From Sporotomaculum syntrophicum (GTDB lineage: Bacteria > Bacillota > Desulfotomaculia > Desulfotomaculales > Desulfallaceae), in assembly GCF_009932395.1 (NCBI RefSeq), contig NZ_LSRS01000004.1, forward strand, positions 37,075 to 101,074: 64,000 nt of DNA, given 5' to 3'. Of this stretch, positions 27,795 to 37,572 are shown piece after piece; positions within the stretch are counted from its first letter, which is position 1, and the number at the start of each line of letters is the position of its first letter. A program made the translations under genes and the position numbers. A model generated the notes under the pieces. That model saw only the letters and a list, made by a program, of their open reading frames with translations. It did no database searches and was not told where the DNA came from.

Positions 27795-28235
27795 TTACCT
27801 CATCCAGTTCAAAATACTCTTTTCTTTGATTTGCTCCTTAACATCAACATCTATATCAACATTACTGGGCACAAACAGAAAGATACCCTTACCCACCTTT
27901 TGCATGCTGCCATCCAACGCATAGGTTGCACCACTGACAAAGTCTACTATCCTCTTGGCCAGTTCAGGATCGGTCTGCTCCAGGTTAACTATAACCGGCC
28001 GGCGGTTTTTCAAATGATCGGATATCCCTTGCACATCGTCATAGCCATACGGTTCCACCACCGAAACCCGCATTTGCCGCTGGGTATGCAAGCTAACTAC
28101 CTGGCCTTTATTTTTCCTGGGTTTTTGTATGACCGGTCTTTCTTCTTCAATTGTACTTGTTTCCCGCTCATTCCCGTCTTCCTGCTCCTCTTCAAACCCC
28201 ATAAAATTTAGTACTTTATCCACTATCTTTGCCAA
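27795..28235 (-). CDS. sepF: SepF cell-division protein
   Basis: Cytoplasmic FtsZ-binding, membrane-anchoring protein of the division ring. N-terminal amphipathic segment AKIVDKVLNFMGFE, an acidic linker, and the SepF core VSVVEPYGYDDVQGISDHLKNRRPVIVNLEQ with DFVSGATYALDGSMQKVGKGIFLFVP. 146 residues. Start is TTG at 28235. Confidence 0.95.
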   Translation of the reverse strand: MAKIVDKVLNFMGFEEEQEDGNERETSTIEEERPVIQKPRKNKGQVVSLHTQRQMRVSVVEPYGYDDVQGISDHLKNRRPVIVNLEQTDPELAKRIVDFVSGATYALDGSMQKVGKGIFLFVPSNVDIDVDVKEQIKEKSILNWMR

Positions 28236-28280
28236 AATCGCCCACCGTTCCTTTCACTTATCATTGTTGCAAGGTTCTTA

Positions 28281-28360
28281 AACTGCAAAATGCATGACTT
28301 AAATGGCGTTATTCTCCCACTTTAGAAGTGGTAGACTTACGCCAAGTTAGTCAGGTTAAA
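28281..28360. repeat. Palindromic repeat, longer copy, IS200/IS605-end-like
   Basis: Shares AAAATGCATGACTTA, TGGCGT and AGTCAGGTTAAA with 4183-4225. Between them it adds the hairpin CCCACTTTAGAAGTGG and an outer inverted repeat TGACTTAAATGGCGT / ACGCCAAGTTAGTCA. Sits between sepF and yggS and could fold in the transcript. No transposase is present. Confidence 0.6.
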
Positions 28361-28363
28361 ATA

Positions 28364-29029
28364 TTAATTTTCACGGGGACCAAATATCGCTGTGCCCAGA
28401 CGCAGCAAATCCGCGCCTTCCTCCACAGCCACTTCGAAATCATTGGTCATACCCATTGAGAGATGTTCCAAATTATGCCTGGCTGCCAGCAATCGTAATT
28501 CTCTAAAATAAGGGCGCACTTCTTCAGGATTTTCTACGTAGGGAGCAACTGTCATTAATCCTTGCACCGATATGTGAGGCAAATCCCGCAGTGCGATCAG
28601 AAAATCAGCTAAATCCGACTGAGCCAGGCCGTATTTAGTTTTTTCACCCGAGATATTGACCTGAACCAATACCTTAGCAACCAAATCAAGCTTAACAGCC
28701 TGCCGGTGGATTTCTTCAGCCAGGCCCCAGCTGTCCAGGGAATGAATCAAATCCACCAAGCCTACTACATATTTTACCTTATTAGTCTGCAAATGGCCAA
28801 TCATATGCCAGTGCAAACCTGTCGGTAGAGCCGGCCTTTTTTCAGTCAATTCCTGAACCCGGTTTTCCCCCAGATCAACAATGCCTTGCCGGATAACCTC
28901 CTGCATCCGGGCAATCTCCACTTTTTTAGTTACAGCGATTATTTTTATTTTTTCTAAATCACGACCGGATCTAACCGCGGCTGAGCGAACTTTTTCCCTG
29001 ACCAGTTGCAGGTTTTCCCGCACTCCCAT
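28364..29029 (-). CDS. yggS: YggS/PLPBP pyridoxal phosphate homeostasis protein
   Basis: 221 residues of the PLP-binding barrel family, with the lysine site IIAVTKKVE, GENRVQEL, HWHMIGHLQTNKVKYVV and the C-terminal LSMGMTNDFEVAVEEGADLLRLGTAIFG. Buffers PLP and influences amino-acid pools. ATG follows AGGGGGG. Upstream neighbour of sepF as usual. Confidence 0.95.
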   Translation of the reverse strand: MGVRENLQLVREKVRSAAVRSGRDLEKIKIIAVTKKVEIARMQEVIRQGIVDLGENRVQELTEKRPALPTGLHWHMIGHLQTNKVKYVVGLVDLIHSLDSWGLAEEIHRQAVKLDLVAKVLVQVNISGEKTKYGLAQSDLADFLIALRDLPHISVQGLMTVAPYVENPEEVRPYFRELRLLAARHNLEHLSMGMTNDFEVAVEEGADLLRLGTAIFGPREN

Positions 29030-29044
29030 GCAATCCCCCCTACC

Positions 29045-29986
29045 CTAATTCAGCCGAACTCCTTCCCTGGCCCAACTAGGGTTTTTGATAAAACGCACTG
29101 AACTGCTCAATATATTACTGCTAACAGCTGCCCTGCCCTGCAAGCGATCTTGCACCGTCACAGGGACCCAGCAGATAGTTTGCTCGGAAACTATATAAAG
29201 ACCCGGCTTACCTTCTTTGAAAACTATTGCCTCCTCGGGAACTAGCCAACCGGTCATTTGCCGGGTAACCAGATCAAGCTGCACCCGCCGCTCATGCAGA
29301 AAAACTTCCGGGTATTGAAGTAACTCCACAAACATACTTACCGTACGATCCATAACGCTTACCTGAGCTATTTTCCCCGAAAGCTTACGTTCATTCCAGT
29401 TCAGGGTCACATCCGTGTCCTTTTTAAACGAACGCGCGGTATACTCATCCAATGTTTTCAACTGGATAAATACCAGTACCGGCTGTAGATTGTCCACCAT
29501 TTTACCAATGATTTGCCCACCGACCACTTCACCCGATGCCGGCCTCACGCTATTGTTTATTTTTTCAACTGCATCCATATCCAATACATCTATCATACCT
29601 GGTACCAACAAATTCTCCAAATTATCCAGGTGCGTACAAAAGATACCGGTACCGGGGCTCCAAACCTGTTTGTCTTCAAGACCACTTATTTCGGCTAATA
29701 AAGTACCCATTTGCAGTCGATCGCCATCTTCGACCAGCAGGGTGAGCAGGCCGTCAGCCGGCGCTTTCACCGGCTCTTCATGTTTGACCAGCAAGCCCTC
29801 AACTGTTATAGTTTCCCTAATTTCATCATGGGTCAGGGATTGTATCTCGAGCAAATGCAGCAGCACATTATTTTTCGCCCAGGCCAGTGTGCTCAATGCA
29901 CCCCAAAAAGTTAATCCCAGCAAGCAAATTAACACGATTAGCACAGGAATAAACCGTCCGCGGTGCACTCTTCTGTATTTGCCCAC
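29045..29986 (-). CDS. HlyD-like membrane-anchored adaptor-type protein
   Basis: 313 residues with one N-terminal membrane anchor (FIPVLIVLICLLGLTFWGALSTL) and an extracytoplasmic biotinyl-lipoyl-like hairpin region (LLVKHEEPVKAPADGLLTLLVEDGDRLQMGTLLAEI, starting near residue 65) characteristic of HlyD-type adaptors. No ABC transporter partner is adjacent; it sits between pgeF and yggS in the ylm cluster. In related Clostridia such proteins occur at this site without assigned function. GTG start behind AAGGGGGG. Confidence 0.75.
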   Translation of the reverse strand: MGKYRRVHRGRFIPVLIVLICLLGLTFWGALSTLAWAKNNVLLHLLEIQSLTHDEIRETITVEGLLVKHEEPVKAPADGLLTLLVEDGDRLQMGTLLAEISGLEDKQVWSPGTGIFCTHLDNLENLLVPGMIDVLDMDAVEKINNSVRPASGEVVGGQIIGKMVDNLQPVLVFIQLKTLDEYTARSFKKDTDVTLNWNERKLSGKIAQVSVMDRTVSMFVELLQYPEVFLHERRVQLDLVTRQMTGWLVPEEAIVFKEGKPGLYIVSEQTICWVPVTVQDRLQGRAAVSSNILSSSVRFIKNPSWAREGVRLN

Positions 29987-30125
29987 ATTGTCCCCCCTTT
30001 AGCTATATAGTCCTATGTGAAATATCAGCTGTAATGAGAACAAAATAAGTCAATGAGACATACTTACCTAAATTGGCATATATTATTAAGTACCTCGTAA
30101 AACACAAATTTCCTGCCTGATAAAT

Positions 30126-30148
30126 AAAAAAAGGCCCTGGAAGGGCAT
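30126..30148 (-). terminator. Intrinsic terminator after pgeF
   Basis: On the minus strand GCCCT and AGGGC pair around TCC, followed by a run of seven T, just past the pgeF stop. Confidence 0.75.
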
Positions 30149-30155
30149 TATATGA

Positions 30156-30980
30156 TCAACATTGCAACATAATTAACGAAGCCATTCGCCCAGTGGGCCC
30201 ATCTTGTCTGCGATAGGAAAAGAATAAGTCCTCACAGCAGGCAGTGCAGCAGCCGGCCATAGTGATATTTTCAGCCCGCACCCCCGCACCCAAAAGCAGT
30301 CTCCAGTTTACTGCGGGCAAATCCAACCACCAGCGCCCAGGCTGACCGGGGCGAGCCGGTATCGGACCGCCCGGCCAGACTCTCTCCACCGCCTCCATAA
30401 CGGGGGCGTCTACTTCATAACAGCAGGCTCCAATAGCAGGACCTACTGCCGCTAAAATATTTTCAGCCAGGCAGCCATGCATTTCCAGCATATGATGCAC
30501 TGTTTTAGTACCAATGTTTTGTACCGTGCCTTTCCAACCTGCATGTGCCAGTGCAATAACCCGGCGCATCGGGTCAAGGAAGAGAAGCGGCACGCAATCG
30601 GCATAGTAGCTGGAAAGCAGCACAAGCGGTTCATCGGTGACTAGGGCGTCTACACCTGGCAGCGCATCATCTATGGAGATGGCACCCCTGCCGGCCTGAG
30701 CCGCCCCCACTGTGACTACCCGGTCACCATGCACCTGTTCTCCGGCAACCAGCCAATTCATGTTCGCACCCAGGGCTTGGCATATACGCTGCCGGTTAGC
30801 CACTACATAACGAAGCTCGTCGCCTACATGCAGCCCTAGATTCAGAGAGCCATATGGCGTTGGACTAACCCCACCAAGCCGGGTGGTAAAAGCATGCGTG
30901 ACTGACCCGGTAGCGGTAAAAGACGGCACTGTTAAATAAGCCAGCTCGCCTGACTTGTTGAGGATAAAACCACCTTGCAT
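30156..30980 (-). CDS. pgeF: Peptidoglycan editing factor PgeF (laccase-domain, YlmD/YfiH)
   Basis: Multicopper-oxidase-fold protein of the DUF152 family; the E. coli relative prevents misincorporation of L-Ser in wall precursors, and others are purine nucleosidases. Conserved metal-site residues are in GEQVHGDRVV, YADCVPLLFLD, IALAHAGWKGT and GPAIGACCYEV. 274 residues. First of the ylm run on this strand and the most promoter-proximal. Confidence 0.92.
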   Translation of the reverse strand: MQGGFILNKSGELAYLTVPSFTATGSVTHAFTTRLGGVSPTPYGSLNLGLHVGDELRYVVANRQRICQALGANMNWLVAGEQVHGDRVVTVGAAQAGRGAISIDDALPGVDALVTDEPLVLLSSYYADCVPLLFLDPMRRVIALAHAGWKGTVQNIGTKTVHHMLEMHGCLAENILAAVGPAIGACCYEVDAPVMEAVERVWPGGPIPARPGQPGRWWLDLPAVNWRLLLGAGVRAENITMAGCCTACCEDLFFSYRRQDGPTGRMASLIMLQC

Positions 30981-31016
30981 AGGAAATTTCCTTTCCTAAA
31001 GGATAAGCTAAATTGC

Positions 31017-32567
31017 TTAGGAATCTTTATCCAACAGTAATTCAAGCTGTTTTAACTGCTGCAACACTCGCTCCACATCTTTATGATTGTGCGCGGACTG
31101 CAAAAAACTATCCATCCTTGTCACCACAGCTTGGTAAGCCCTTTGCAATTCCTCGGGACTAAATTCAACTCCGGGGGTTAGTTCTATGGCCTCCTGCCAG
31201 GCCGGGGCGTACGCTTCAATACCGTTTTTTTCTCGTATCAGCCTTTCCATAGCCGCCAGCGCCTCCGGGGTACCGTGTACCAGAAAAATCCGGGCGGGCT
31301 TTTGTTTATAAGCATTTATCCAGGCCAGCAATTCCTGCTGATCGGCATGTGAGGAGTAACCATCAATGAATCTGATATCCGCCCGCACTGCCACCTCTTC
31401 ACCATGGATACGAATAGACCGCAGCCCGCTGAGCAACTGCTGTCCTTTTGTGCCGGGGGCCTGAAAACCCACAAACAAGACAGTGCACTCAGGTCTCCAT
31501 AGATTATGCTTTAAATGGTGCTTAATACGCCCGGCATCAGCCATGCCGCTGGCTGAAAGTATAATGGCACCGCGTTTGATTTCGTTCAGCGCCCGAGATT
31601 CCTCTACAGTACTGGACAGGTTCAGCACAGGCATGGTCAGGGGATTATCACCCTCTGATATTAGCCGGGTGGTTTCCTGATCAAAATTTTCGTAATTCCG
31701 TTTAAAAATTTCGGTGGCAGCCACCGCCATAGGACTGTCAACATATACCTGCATGGGTGGCAGACGGTCACTTACCAGCAATTGATTAATATCATATAGC
31801 AAATCCTGAGTTCGCTCCACGGCAAAAGCAGGTATAATCAGGTTCCCGCCCTTTTCGTAGGTTTGCTGAATTACCGCACGCAGTTTTTCCAGCCTGTCTC
31901 CCACATCCTTGTGGAGTCTATCGCCATAAGTACACTCCATCACCAGGTAATCCGCATCTTCTATGATCGTAGGTTCATTAACAAAGGGCTTGCCGGAAGC
32001 CCCAAGATCCCCGCTGAAGACCAACTTGGTTTGTTCTGTACCCTCACGTACCCACAATTCCACGATGGATGACCCCAGTATATGACCGGCATCCATAAAA
32101 CGTACGGTAATGTTCTCATCCAGTCTGATGACCTGGTTATATTTTGCACGTTCAATTTTTTTTACACAATTAAAGGCGTCCTCTACGTTATAGATGGGTT
32201 CGATTAGTTTTTTGCCCGCCCGCATTGCCTTGCGGTTTAAACGTTCAACTTCCGTTTCCTGTATATGACCGCTATCCGGCAGCATCACTTCCAATAAATC
32301 AACGGTTATCTCAGTAGCCAGTGCCCGTCCCCGGAACCCATGCTTAAACAGCTTGGGAATCAAACCGCTGTGGTCAATATGAGCATGAGTGATGAGCAAG
32401 TAATCTACTGTTTTGGGTATCATGGCAAAAGGTTGATAGTTTCGTTCGCGGGACCACCGGTTACCTTGGAACAAGCCGCAATCGATCATTATTTTTTTGT
32501 TAGCTGCTTCTACAACATGACATGAGCCGGTAACTGCTTGGGCTGCACCGTAAAAAGTTATACGCAT
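31017..32567 (-). CDS. MBL-fold/beta-CASP RNA-processing-type nuclease
   Basis: Metallo-beta-lactamase fold with zinc motif LITHAHIDHSGLIPKL and MECTYGDRLH, followed by a beta-CASP domain and the RMBL part (RFIDGYSSHADQQELLAWI, RIFLVHGTPEAL). This is the bacterial CPSF-like group that cuts RNA or DNA. 516 residues; the C-terminal 60 are a charged helical extension. ATG follows CTGGAGG. Confidence 0.88.
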   Translation of the reverse strand: MRITFYGAAQAVTGSCHVVEAANKKIMIDCGLFQGNRWSRERNYQPFAMIPKTVDYLLITHAHIDHSGLIPKLFKHGFRGRALATEITVDLLEVMLPDSGHIQETEVERLNRKAMRAGKKLIEPIYNVEDAFNCVKKIERAKYNQVIRLDENITVRFMDAGHILGSSIVELWVREGTEQTKLVFSGDLGASGKPFVNEPTIIEDADYLVMECTYGDRLHKDVGDRLEKLRAVIQQTYEKGGNLIIPAFAVERTQDLLYDINQLLVSDRLPPMQVYVDSPMAVAATEIFKRNYENFDQETTRLISEGDNPLTMPVLNLSSTVEESRALNEIKRGAIILSASGMADAGRIKHHLKHNLWRPECTVLFVGFQAPGTKGQQLLSGLRSIRIHGEEVAVRADIRFIDGYSSHADQQELLAWINAYKQKPARIFLVHGTPEALAAMERLIREKNGIEAYAPAWQEAIELTPGVEFSPEELQRAYQAVVTRMDSFLQSAHNHKDVERVLQQLKQLELLLDKDS

Positions 32568-32742
32568 TTTTGCCTCCAGTTTGTTAATTAATTTCTATGT
32601 TTAAACTATATATATTGAGGTAACAATATAATTAACTATTCACTAAATAGCCTTGTAATCCTGCAAAAAAAATCGAAAAAACACTACTACTTGACAGTGA
32701 AGACCGCTCACCATAAATTAAAATAGAAAGGAGTGTATGGGT

Positions 32743-32967
32743 ATGCCGTTTTACGAGTTCCGCTGTCATCAATGCGGGCTCCGTTTTGAAAAGTTATGCT
32801 CAATGGATGAGAGCGGTGCTAATATACAGTGTCCAGCCTGCTCGGCCGGAGCCCCTGCAAGGGTGATGTCCGGCTTCAACAGCATCGGAACCGGCGATAA
32901 GGTAACAGGGGGAGGCGGTAGTTGCAGCGGCTGCAGTTCCGCTAATTGCAGCAGCTGCAGCCGTTAG
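32743..32967 (+). CDS. FmdB-type zinc ribbon protein
   Basis: 74 residues: a CxxC zinc ribbon (MPFYEFRCHQCGLRFEKL...IQCPACSAG) typical of the FmdB/CxxC_CXXC_SSSS family, followed by a Gly/Ser/Cys-rich tail (CSGCSSANCSSCSR). Regulatory role in formamidase operons is known for one relative only. ATG 32743 fits the AAGGAGTG site better than the ATG at 32737. Confidence 0.85.
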   Translation: MPFYEFRCHQCGLRFEKLCSMDESGANIQCPACSAGAPARVMSGFNSIGTGDKVTGGGGSCSGCSSANCSSCSR

Positions 32968-33018
32968 CACAGCTTCATACCATTTTAGCCCGGCAGGTAA
33001 CTTCGGTGCTACACTATA

Positions 33019-33053
33019 AAGGCAGCCAGATTAACTGACCGGCTGCCTTTCAT
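33019..33053. terminator. Bidirectional terminator between fmdB-like and LysM genes
   Basis: AAGGCAGCC and GGCTGCCTTT form a nine-bp stem with a T-run, between convergent genes. Confidence 0.75.
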
Positions 33054-33063
33054 ATTTTTGCTG

Positions 33064-34185
33064 CTAACGCACACAAGTCATGACCACATCATCAATAATC
33101 ACCGTGTTATCATTACCCGTACGGGGTCTGAATACAAAACGAAGTTGCGCACGATCGGTACGCGACGGCAGCACCCCGGAAGTAAAAGTGTACTGCTGGT
33201 AGGTATTATTAGGCAGCGCACCGGGACTAAAGGACGGATCAACCCGGCCGATTAACCGGCCGGCACTGTCATAAATAAATATTTCCACTTCCAATACGAA
33301 ATTAGCTGTCCCCCTAGGCCGGGTACGTTCCATACCCCAAAAAGTAATCTGGTAGATACGGTTGGGTTCGGCATCCACAGTCTGGTATAGCACTGCTTGA
33401 CGGTCGGCATCAGCACCCAGTTCCGCAGCATAGCTACCGGAGTGAGCGGAAGTAGTGCGCAGCACATTGCTCCCCGACCAGATCCTGGGTGTATTTCTGT
33501 CCAGCCATCTTTCCAATCCCGGGTCGGACAGCATGTTTGTGCTCGGACAGGGCGACGGGGAGGGCAGAGACGGCTGCTGCCCGTCTGTACGTACCACTTG
33601 AACATTAGTTTGAACGGACAGACTGCTTAGTGACCGGGCCATATTAAAGGCTCGGATAGTATAAACATCAGGAGCCACAAAATTACCCTGATTGTTGCGC
33701 AGGTCCCAGGTAGCCCTGAATGTTTGACATGCCCCTGGCCGCAGAACCACTGTTTCGGTAGCCTGGGTAAAAAAACGATCGTCTGACCAGCGCCAGACTT
33801 CCCGGCCATTACGCAAGGCTACAAAATCAAAACGCTGGCTCGTATTATAACGTAATCTGATAGTACTATTGGAAACATTACACTTGGTGAAGGTTATATT
33901 TACCCGCTCACCACGCTGGTAACGAGCCCGGTTGGTGGTGATGGTGTAGCACAGACCGCTGATAATCCTGCTCACGGATGGGTCACCGGACTGGGCCAGG
34001 CTCGCATTTGCCCTTATACTCGGCTGTTCGTTATCGTCATCGTCGGGAATTGTGATAATTTGCCCTACCCAGATATAATTTGGATTTGCTATGTTATTCA
34101 GCTCAACCAACTGCTGCATGGAAATACCGTACCGGTTGGCAATGGATGCCAGTGTATCGCCAGGTTGTACTGTATAAGTCATCAT
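33064..34185 (-). CDS. LysM protein with BsuPI-like and C-terminal carbohydrate-binding-like domains
   Basis: Domains in order: LysM at residues 2-47 ([20 protein letters not shown]...WVGQIITIP), a BsuPI intracellular-proteinase-inhibitor fold at about 85-200 (INFTF-like [44 protein letters not shown]), a Pro/Ser linker, and a jelly-roll region at about 215-373 beginning [12 protein letters not shown]. No signal peptide is evident, so it is probably a spore-coat or cortex-associated protein delivered by LysM; that role is inferred. Confidence 0.82.
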   Translation of the reverse strand: MMTYTVQPGDTLASIANRYGISMQQLVELNNIANPNYIWVGQIITIPDDDDNEQPSIRANASLAQSGDPSVSRIISGLCYTITTNRARYQRGERVNITFTKCNVSNSTIRLRYNTSQRFDFVALRNGREVWRWSDDRFFTQATETVVLRPGACQTFRATWDLRNNQGNFVAPDVYTIRAFNMARSLSSLSVQTNVQVVRTDGQQPSLPSPSPCPSTNMLSDPGLERWLDRNTPRIWSGSNVLRTTSAHSGSYAAELGADADRQAVLYQTVDAEPNRIYQITFWGMERTRPRGTANFVLEVEIFIYDSAGRLIGRVDPSFSPGALPNNTYQQYTFTSGVLPSRTDRAQLRFVFRPRTGNDNTVIIDDVVMTCVR

Positions 34186-34273
34186 TACCCCTCCTTTTGT
34201 TTATAGTTCTCTACACATTTTATGAGCCGCAAGGAGGAAATGTACCACTGAGCATCATGGAGAATACTGGGGT

Positions 34274-34789
34274 TTATTTTATAGCCAGGCACCTGATTTC
34301 CCCAACTAAAGACGCCTGAACATCGATGAGCCGCTGGTTTGACGAACCCCTGAAGGCCAGGGAGATATCGCGCCTGCTCTCTTCGAAGGGTCCGTCCACC
34401 AATACATCTATGTATTGGAGCACCGGCCAGTGCTTAACCTCTTCAAAAACATACCCTGTGTAAACCCAAATGTTAAGTTGCGGATACTCCAGGCGGATTA
34501 GTTTTAATATTTCGGCCAGCGCATCTGCCTGCATTAAAGGGTCGCCACCACTAAAGGTAATACCTCCGGTAAGGGAAGAAATATTTTGTTTAATTATTTG
34601 TAGTACTTCGTCGGGAGTCATTTCCCGCCCGCCGCCGACCGGTATCAAGTCCGGATTTTGACAGCCCGGGCAATGCCTGGGGCAGCCCTGGGTAAATAAC
34701 ACCAACCGAAATCCAGGCCCATCCACTACGCTCTCCTTGACCATGCCGGACAGTTTAATTGTATTCAACCCAAGTCCTCCAAACATCAA
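34274..34789 (-). CDS. nrdG: Anaerobic ribonucleotide reductase activating protein
   Basis: Radical SAM activase that installs the glycyl radical on NrdD. The CX3CX2C cluster motif is in TQGCPRHCPGCQNPDLIPV, followed by GGITFSGGDPLMQ. 171 residues. Immediately downstream of nrdD. Works only under anoxic conditions, consistent with the lifestyle suggested by the window. Confidence 0.94.
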   Translation of the reverse strand: MMFGGLGLNTIKLSGMVKESVVDGPGFRLVLFTQGCPRHCPGCQNPDLIPVGGGREMTPDEVLQIIKQNISSLTGGITFSGGDPLMQADALAEILKLIRLEYPQLNIWVYTGYVFEEVKHWPVLQYIDVLVDGPFEESRRDISLAFRGSSNQRLIDVQASLVGEIRCLAIK

Positions 34790-34804
34790 TAAGTTGACTC
34801 CATA

Positions 34805-36820
34805 TTAAAAGCTATGCACTATCCGGTCGCGCAGTTCGGCCACCTTGCTATCGTTGAATCGGTCCACAGTGCTCAGGTAACCGGTGATGCGGCGCACCCG
34901 CCGGATAGCCGCGGATCCGCAGTGAGGGCATTTTTCCTCGTTGATTACCCCTGTGGTTCCACAGCCCGTACAAAAGTCTACCGGAAAATTGACTGCCCCA
35001 TAGCCCATATCGCTTGCCTTCATGTGCCTGACGATGGCTTCCATCGCCTCGGGGTTATGTACCGGAGGCGATGCCATCTCAACATAACTGATATGCCCGG
35101 CATTGCAGTATTTATGGTAAACCCCTTCCAAGCTAATTTTGTCAAAGCTGGAAACGGGGAAACCAACTGGAATATGAAATGAGTTGGTATAATAGTCATT
35201 ATTGGTTACACCCGGTATAACACCGTATTCTTTGCGGTCCATTTCAACAAACCGCCCGCTTAAACCCTCCGCTGGAGTGGCCAGCAGTGTGTAGTTTAAG
35301 TTGTAATTCTCACCGGCTTCATCAACGCGGCGCCGCATATGGGCTAAAATTTGCTCACCCAGCTTATGCGATTCCTGGTCCTGGCCATGATGCCGACCGG
35401 TTAAAGCAGTAAGCGTTTCAGCCAGACCAATAAATCCTACCGACAAAGTGCCGTTAACGATGGCCTCTCGGATAGGATCGGACTCCTTAAGTCCCTCGGA
35501 ATTCAAATATAGTCCCTGCCCCATCAAAAAAGGCATATCCTTTACCTTAAGTTTAGCCTGCACTTCAAAACGGTGATACAGTTGGCGTATGGTCAGGGCC
35601 AATACTTCGTCCAGCAGACGGAAGAATTTATCCATGTCCCGCTCGGCCTTTATGGCCAGTCGGGGCAGGTTTATGGTAGTAAAAGAAAGATTACCCCGCC
35701 CATCGGTCACCTCCGGTCCCCGGCGGTTAGCCATGACTCTGGTACGGCAGCCCATGTAACTCACCTGGTCGCCCCACTCTTGATTAAAGCTGGCATCCAT
35801 AAAGCTAAACGTGGGGTTAAGTCGCTTGGCCGCAACCCGTAACGCTAGCTTAAATAGGTCATAGTTTGGCTCGCCGGGGTTGAAGTTTACCCCTTCCCGG
35901 ACCCGGAAGATGATATTGGGAAAGATGGGGTTCTCACCCCGGCCTAAACCGGCCTCAAAAGCTAATAACAGGTTTCTGGTTACTTTACGAGCTGTCTCAG
36001 AGGTCTCGATGCCTACATTAAGGGAGCTAAAGGGGACCTGGGCGCCGGCGCGGCTGTGCATCGAGTTAAGGTTATAGATAAGCGCCTCCATAGACTGGTA
36101 TATCTCTTCTTCATCGGCATTTTCTACGTAGGGAGCAATGTCCCGGTCGAAAAAAGCAAAGGATTGCCCGCCATGCATATCATTCTGGGAGCTTTGTAGT
36201 ATAATGGCCGCCAGCGCTGTGGCTGATCCTGGCCTTTTGGGCGGGCGGATATAGCCGTGCCCATTATCAAACCCCTCGGCTAAAAGACGGCCCAGAGGAA
36301 TTTGTACACAGGTTAATGTTTTACCGTAAAAATCTAAATCATGAATGTGGATGTCTCCCCGTTGGTGGGCCTGGGAGAATTCCTCGGGAATTAACCGGGT
36401 GAGGTAATATTTGCGGCTGGCTGCGCTGGCTATTTGGAGCATTTTAGCCGAAGGAGAGTTGCTAATATTGGCGTTTTCCCGGCTGGTTTCATCCAGTATT
36501 TCCGCCACCGCATCCATTAAATCACTTTTGGCATCTCTGATGCGCGTGCGCCTATCACGGTACAGGATATATGCCTTGGCGGTTTTGGCATGGCCTGCCT
36601 CGATGAGCACCTTTTCCACAACGTCCTGTACATCCTCAACGCCGAATATGGTACCGTTATATTTCTTCTTGAGCATCTTCAGCGTTTCAATGGTAAGTTC
36701 CATGGCAGTTTGACGATCTTCACCACCTACCGCCCTGGCCGCCAGGAATATTGCATCGGTAATCTTGTTGTCCTCAAAGGGCACTTCACGCCCATCCCGC
36801 TTCCTGATCACCTTGAACAA
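34805..36820 (-). CDS. nrdD: Anaerobic ribonucleoside-triphosphate reductase
   Basis: Makes dNTPs from NTPs using a glycyl radical. N-terminal ATP-cone (VIRKRDGREVPFEDNKITDAI), a large catalytic domain (GDIHIHDLDFYGKTLTCVQI, NDMHGGQSF), a zinc site CTGCGTTGVINEEKCPHCGS, and the glycine-radical loop RRITGYLSTVDRFNDSK at the C-terminus. 671 residues. TTG start behind GGAGGAGG. Operon nrdR-nrdD-nrdG on the minus strand. Confidence 0.96.
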   Translation of the reverse strand: MFKVIRKRDGREVPFEDNKITDAIFLAARAVGGEDRQTAMELTIETLKMLKKKYNGTIFGVEDVQDVVEKVLIEAGHAKTAKAYILYRDRRTRIRDAKSDLMDAVAEILDETSRENANISNSPSAKMLQIASAASRKYYLTRLIPEEFSQAHQRGDIHIHDLDFYGKTLTCVQIPLGRLLAEGFDNGHGYIRPPKRPGSATALAAIILQSSQNDMHGGQSFAFFDRDIAPYVENADEEEIYQSMEALIYNLNSMHSRAGAQVPFSSLNVGIETSETARKVTRNLLLAFEAGLGRGENPIFPNIIFRVREGVNFNPGEPNYDLFKLALRVAAKRLNPTFSFMDASFNQEWGDQVSYMGCRTRVMANRRGPEVTDGRGNLSFTTINLPRLAIKAERDMDKFFRLLDEVLALTIRQLYHRFEVQAKLKVKDMPFLMGQGLYLNSEGLKESDPIREAIVNGTLSVGFIGLAETLTALTGRHHGQDQESHKLGEQILAHMRRRVDEAGENYNLNYTLLATPAEGLSGRFVEMDRKEYGVIPGVTNNDYYTNSFHIPVGFPVSSFDKISLEGVYHKYCNAGHISYVEMASPPVHNPEAMEAIVRHMKASDMGYGAVNFPVDFCTGCGTTGVINEEKCPHCGSAAIRRVRRITGYLSTVDRFNDSKVAELRDRIVHSF

Positions 36821-36851
36821 CTAGTTAGCCTCCTCCACATCACGTTTAAAA

Positions 36852-37307
36852 TTATTTCTTTTTGAGCAACTGCTCGATTTCCCGCATAAATCCCTGAACA
36901 TCCCTGAATTCATGGTATACCGAGGCAAAACGAACATAAGCCACCTCATCTAAATTACGCAGCCGCATCATCACCTGTTCTCCGATAGCACTGCTTGGCA
37001 CTTCCCGCTCAGCGGTGTTCCTTAAATCACGTTCAATTTCTTCGACCATTTGCTCCAGTGAATTAGTAGAGATAGTGCGCTTTTGGCAGGCTGTGGTCAA
37101 ACCGGCCAGCAGCTTTCGCCGGTCAAAAAGCTCACGCCGTCCGTCTTTTTTTACTACAATTAACGGCAGCTCGTCCACCCGCTCGTAGGTAGTAAAACGT
37201 TTACCACACTCGCCGCATTCTCTGCGTCTGCGCACGGCATTACCTTCTTCCGACGGCCGGGAATCCAGTACCCGGCTGTCAGCAGTACCGCAATAAGGAC
37301 ATCGCAT
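36852..37307 (-). CDS. nrdR: NrdR transcriptional repressor of ribonucleotide reductase genes
   Basis: Zinc ribbon [17 protein letters not shown]...[17 protein letters not shown] followed by an ATP-cone ([20 protein letters not shown]). Represses nrd genes in response to dATP/ATP. 151 residues, usual length. Located directly upstream of nrdD; no unambiguous NrdR-box pair was found. Confidence 0.96.
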   Translation of the reverse strand: MRCPYCGTADSRVLDSRPSEEGNAVRRRRECGECGKRFTTYERVDELPLIVVKKDGRRELFDRRKLLAGLTTACQKRTISTNSLEQMVEEIERDLRNTAEREVPSSAIGEQVMMRLRNLDEVAYVRFASVYHEFRDVQGFMREIEQLLKKK

Positions 37308-37572
37308 TATTTCACCATCCAGTTAGAAAAATAATATATGTAGTATACTCGGTTTTTATATTATACAAAATTTTGTGATTAAAGGTAAAAGGTAAAAAGG
37401 GAGCCTAAACTGTATTTTGTTTATTTTTGCTAACTCATGCAATTTGTGAACCCTAATAACATAGAAATCCAGGAATTTGTGTTACACAAGAAAAGCGCGC
37501 GCTTCTAGAACTTGCTTCAATCCCTAGCAGTATAAAAATAACCCCGGAGCACCGGGTGCTCCGGGGTAGTCA
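37308..37572. other. Intergenic region with a terminator
   Basis: AT-rich leader of nrdR, then a strong hairpin at 37541-37568 (ACCCCGGAGCACC / GGTGCTCCGGGGT, perfectly complementary) just past the ylmC stop, likely its transcription terminator on the minus strand. No gene is seen. Confidence 0.6.
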
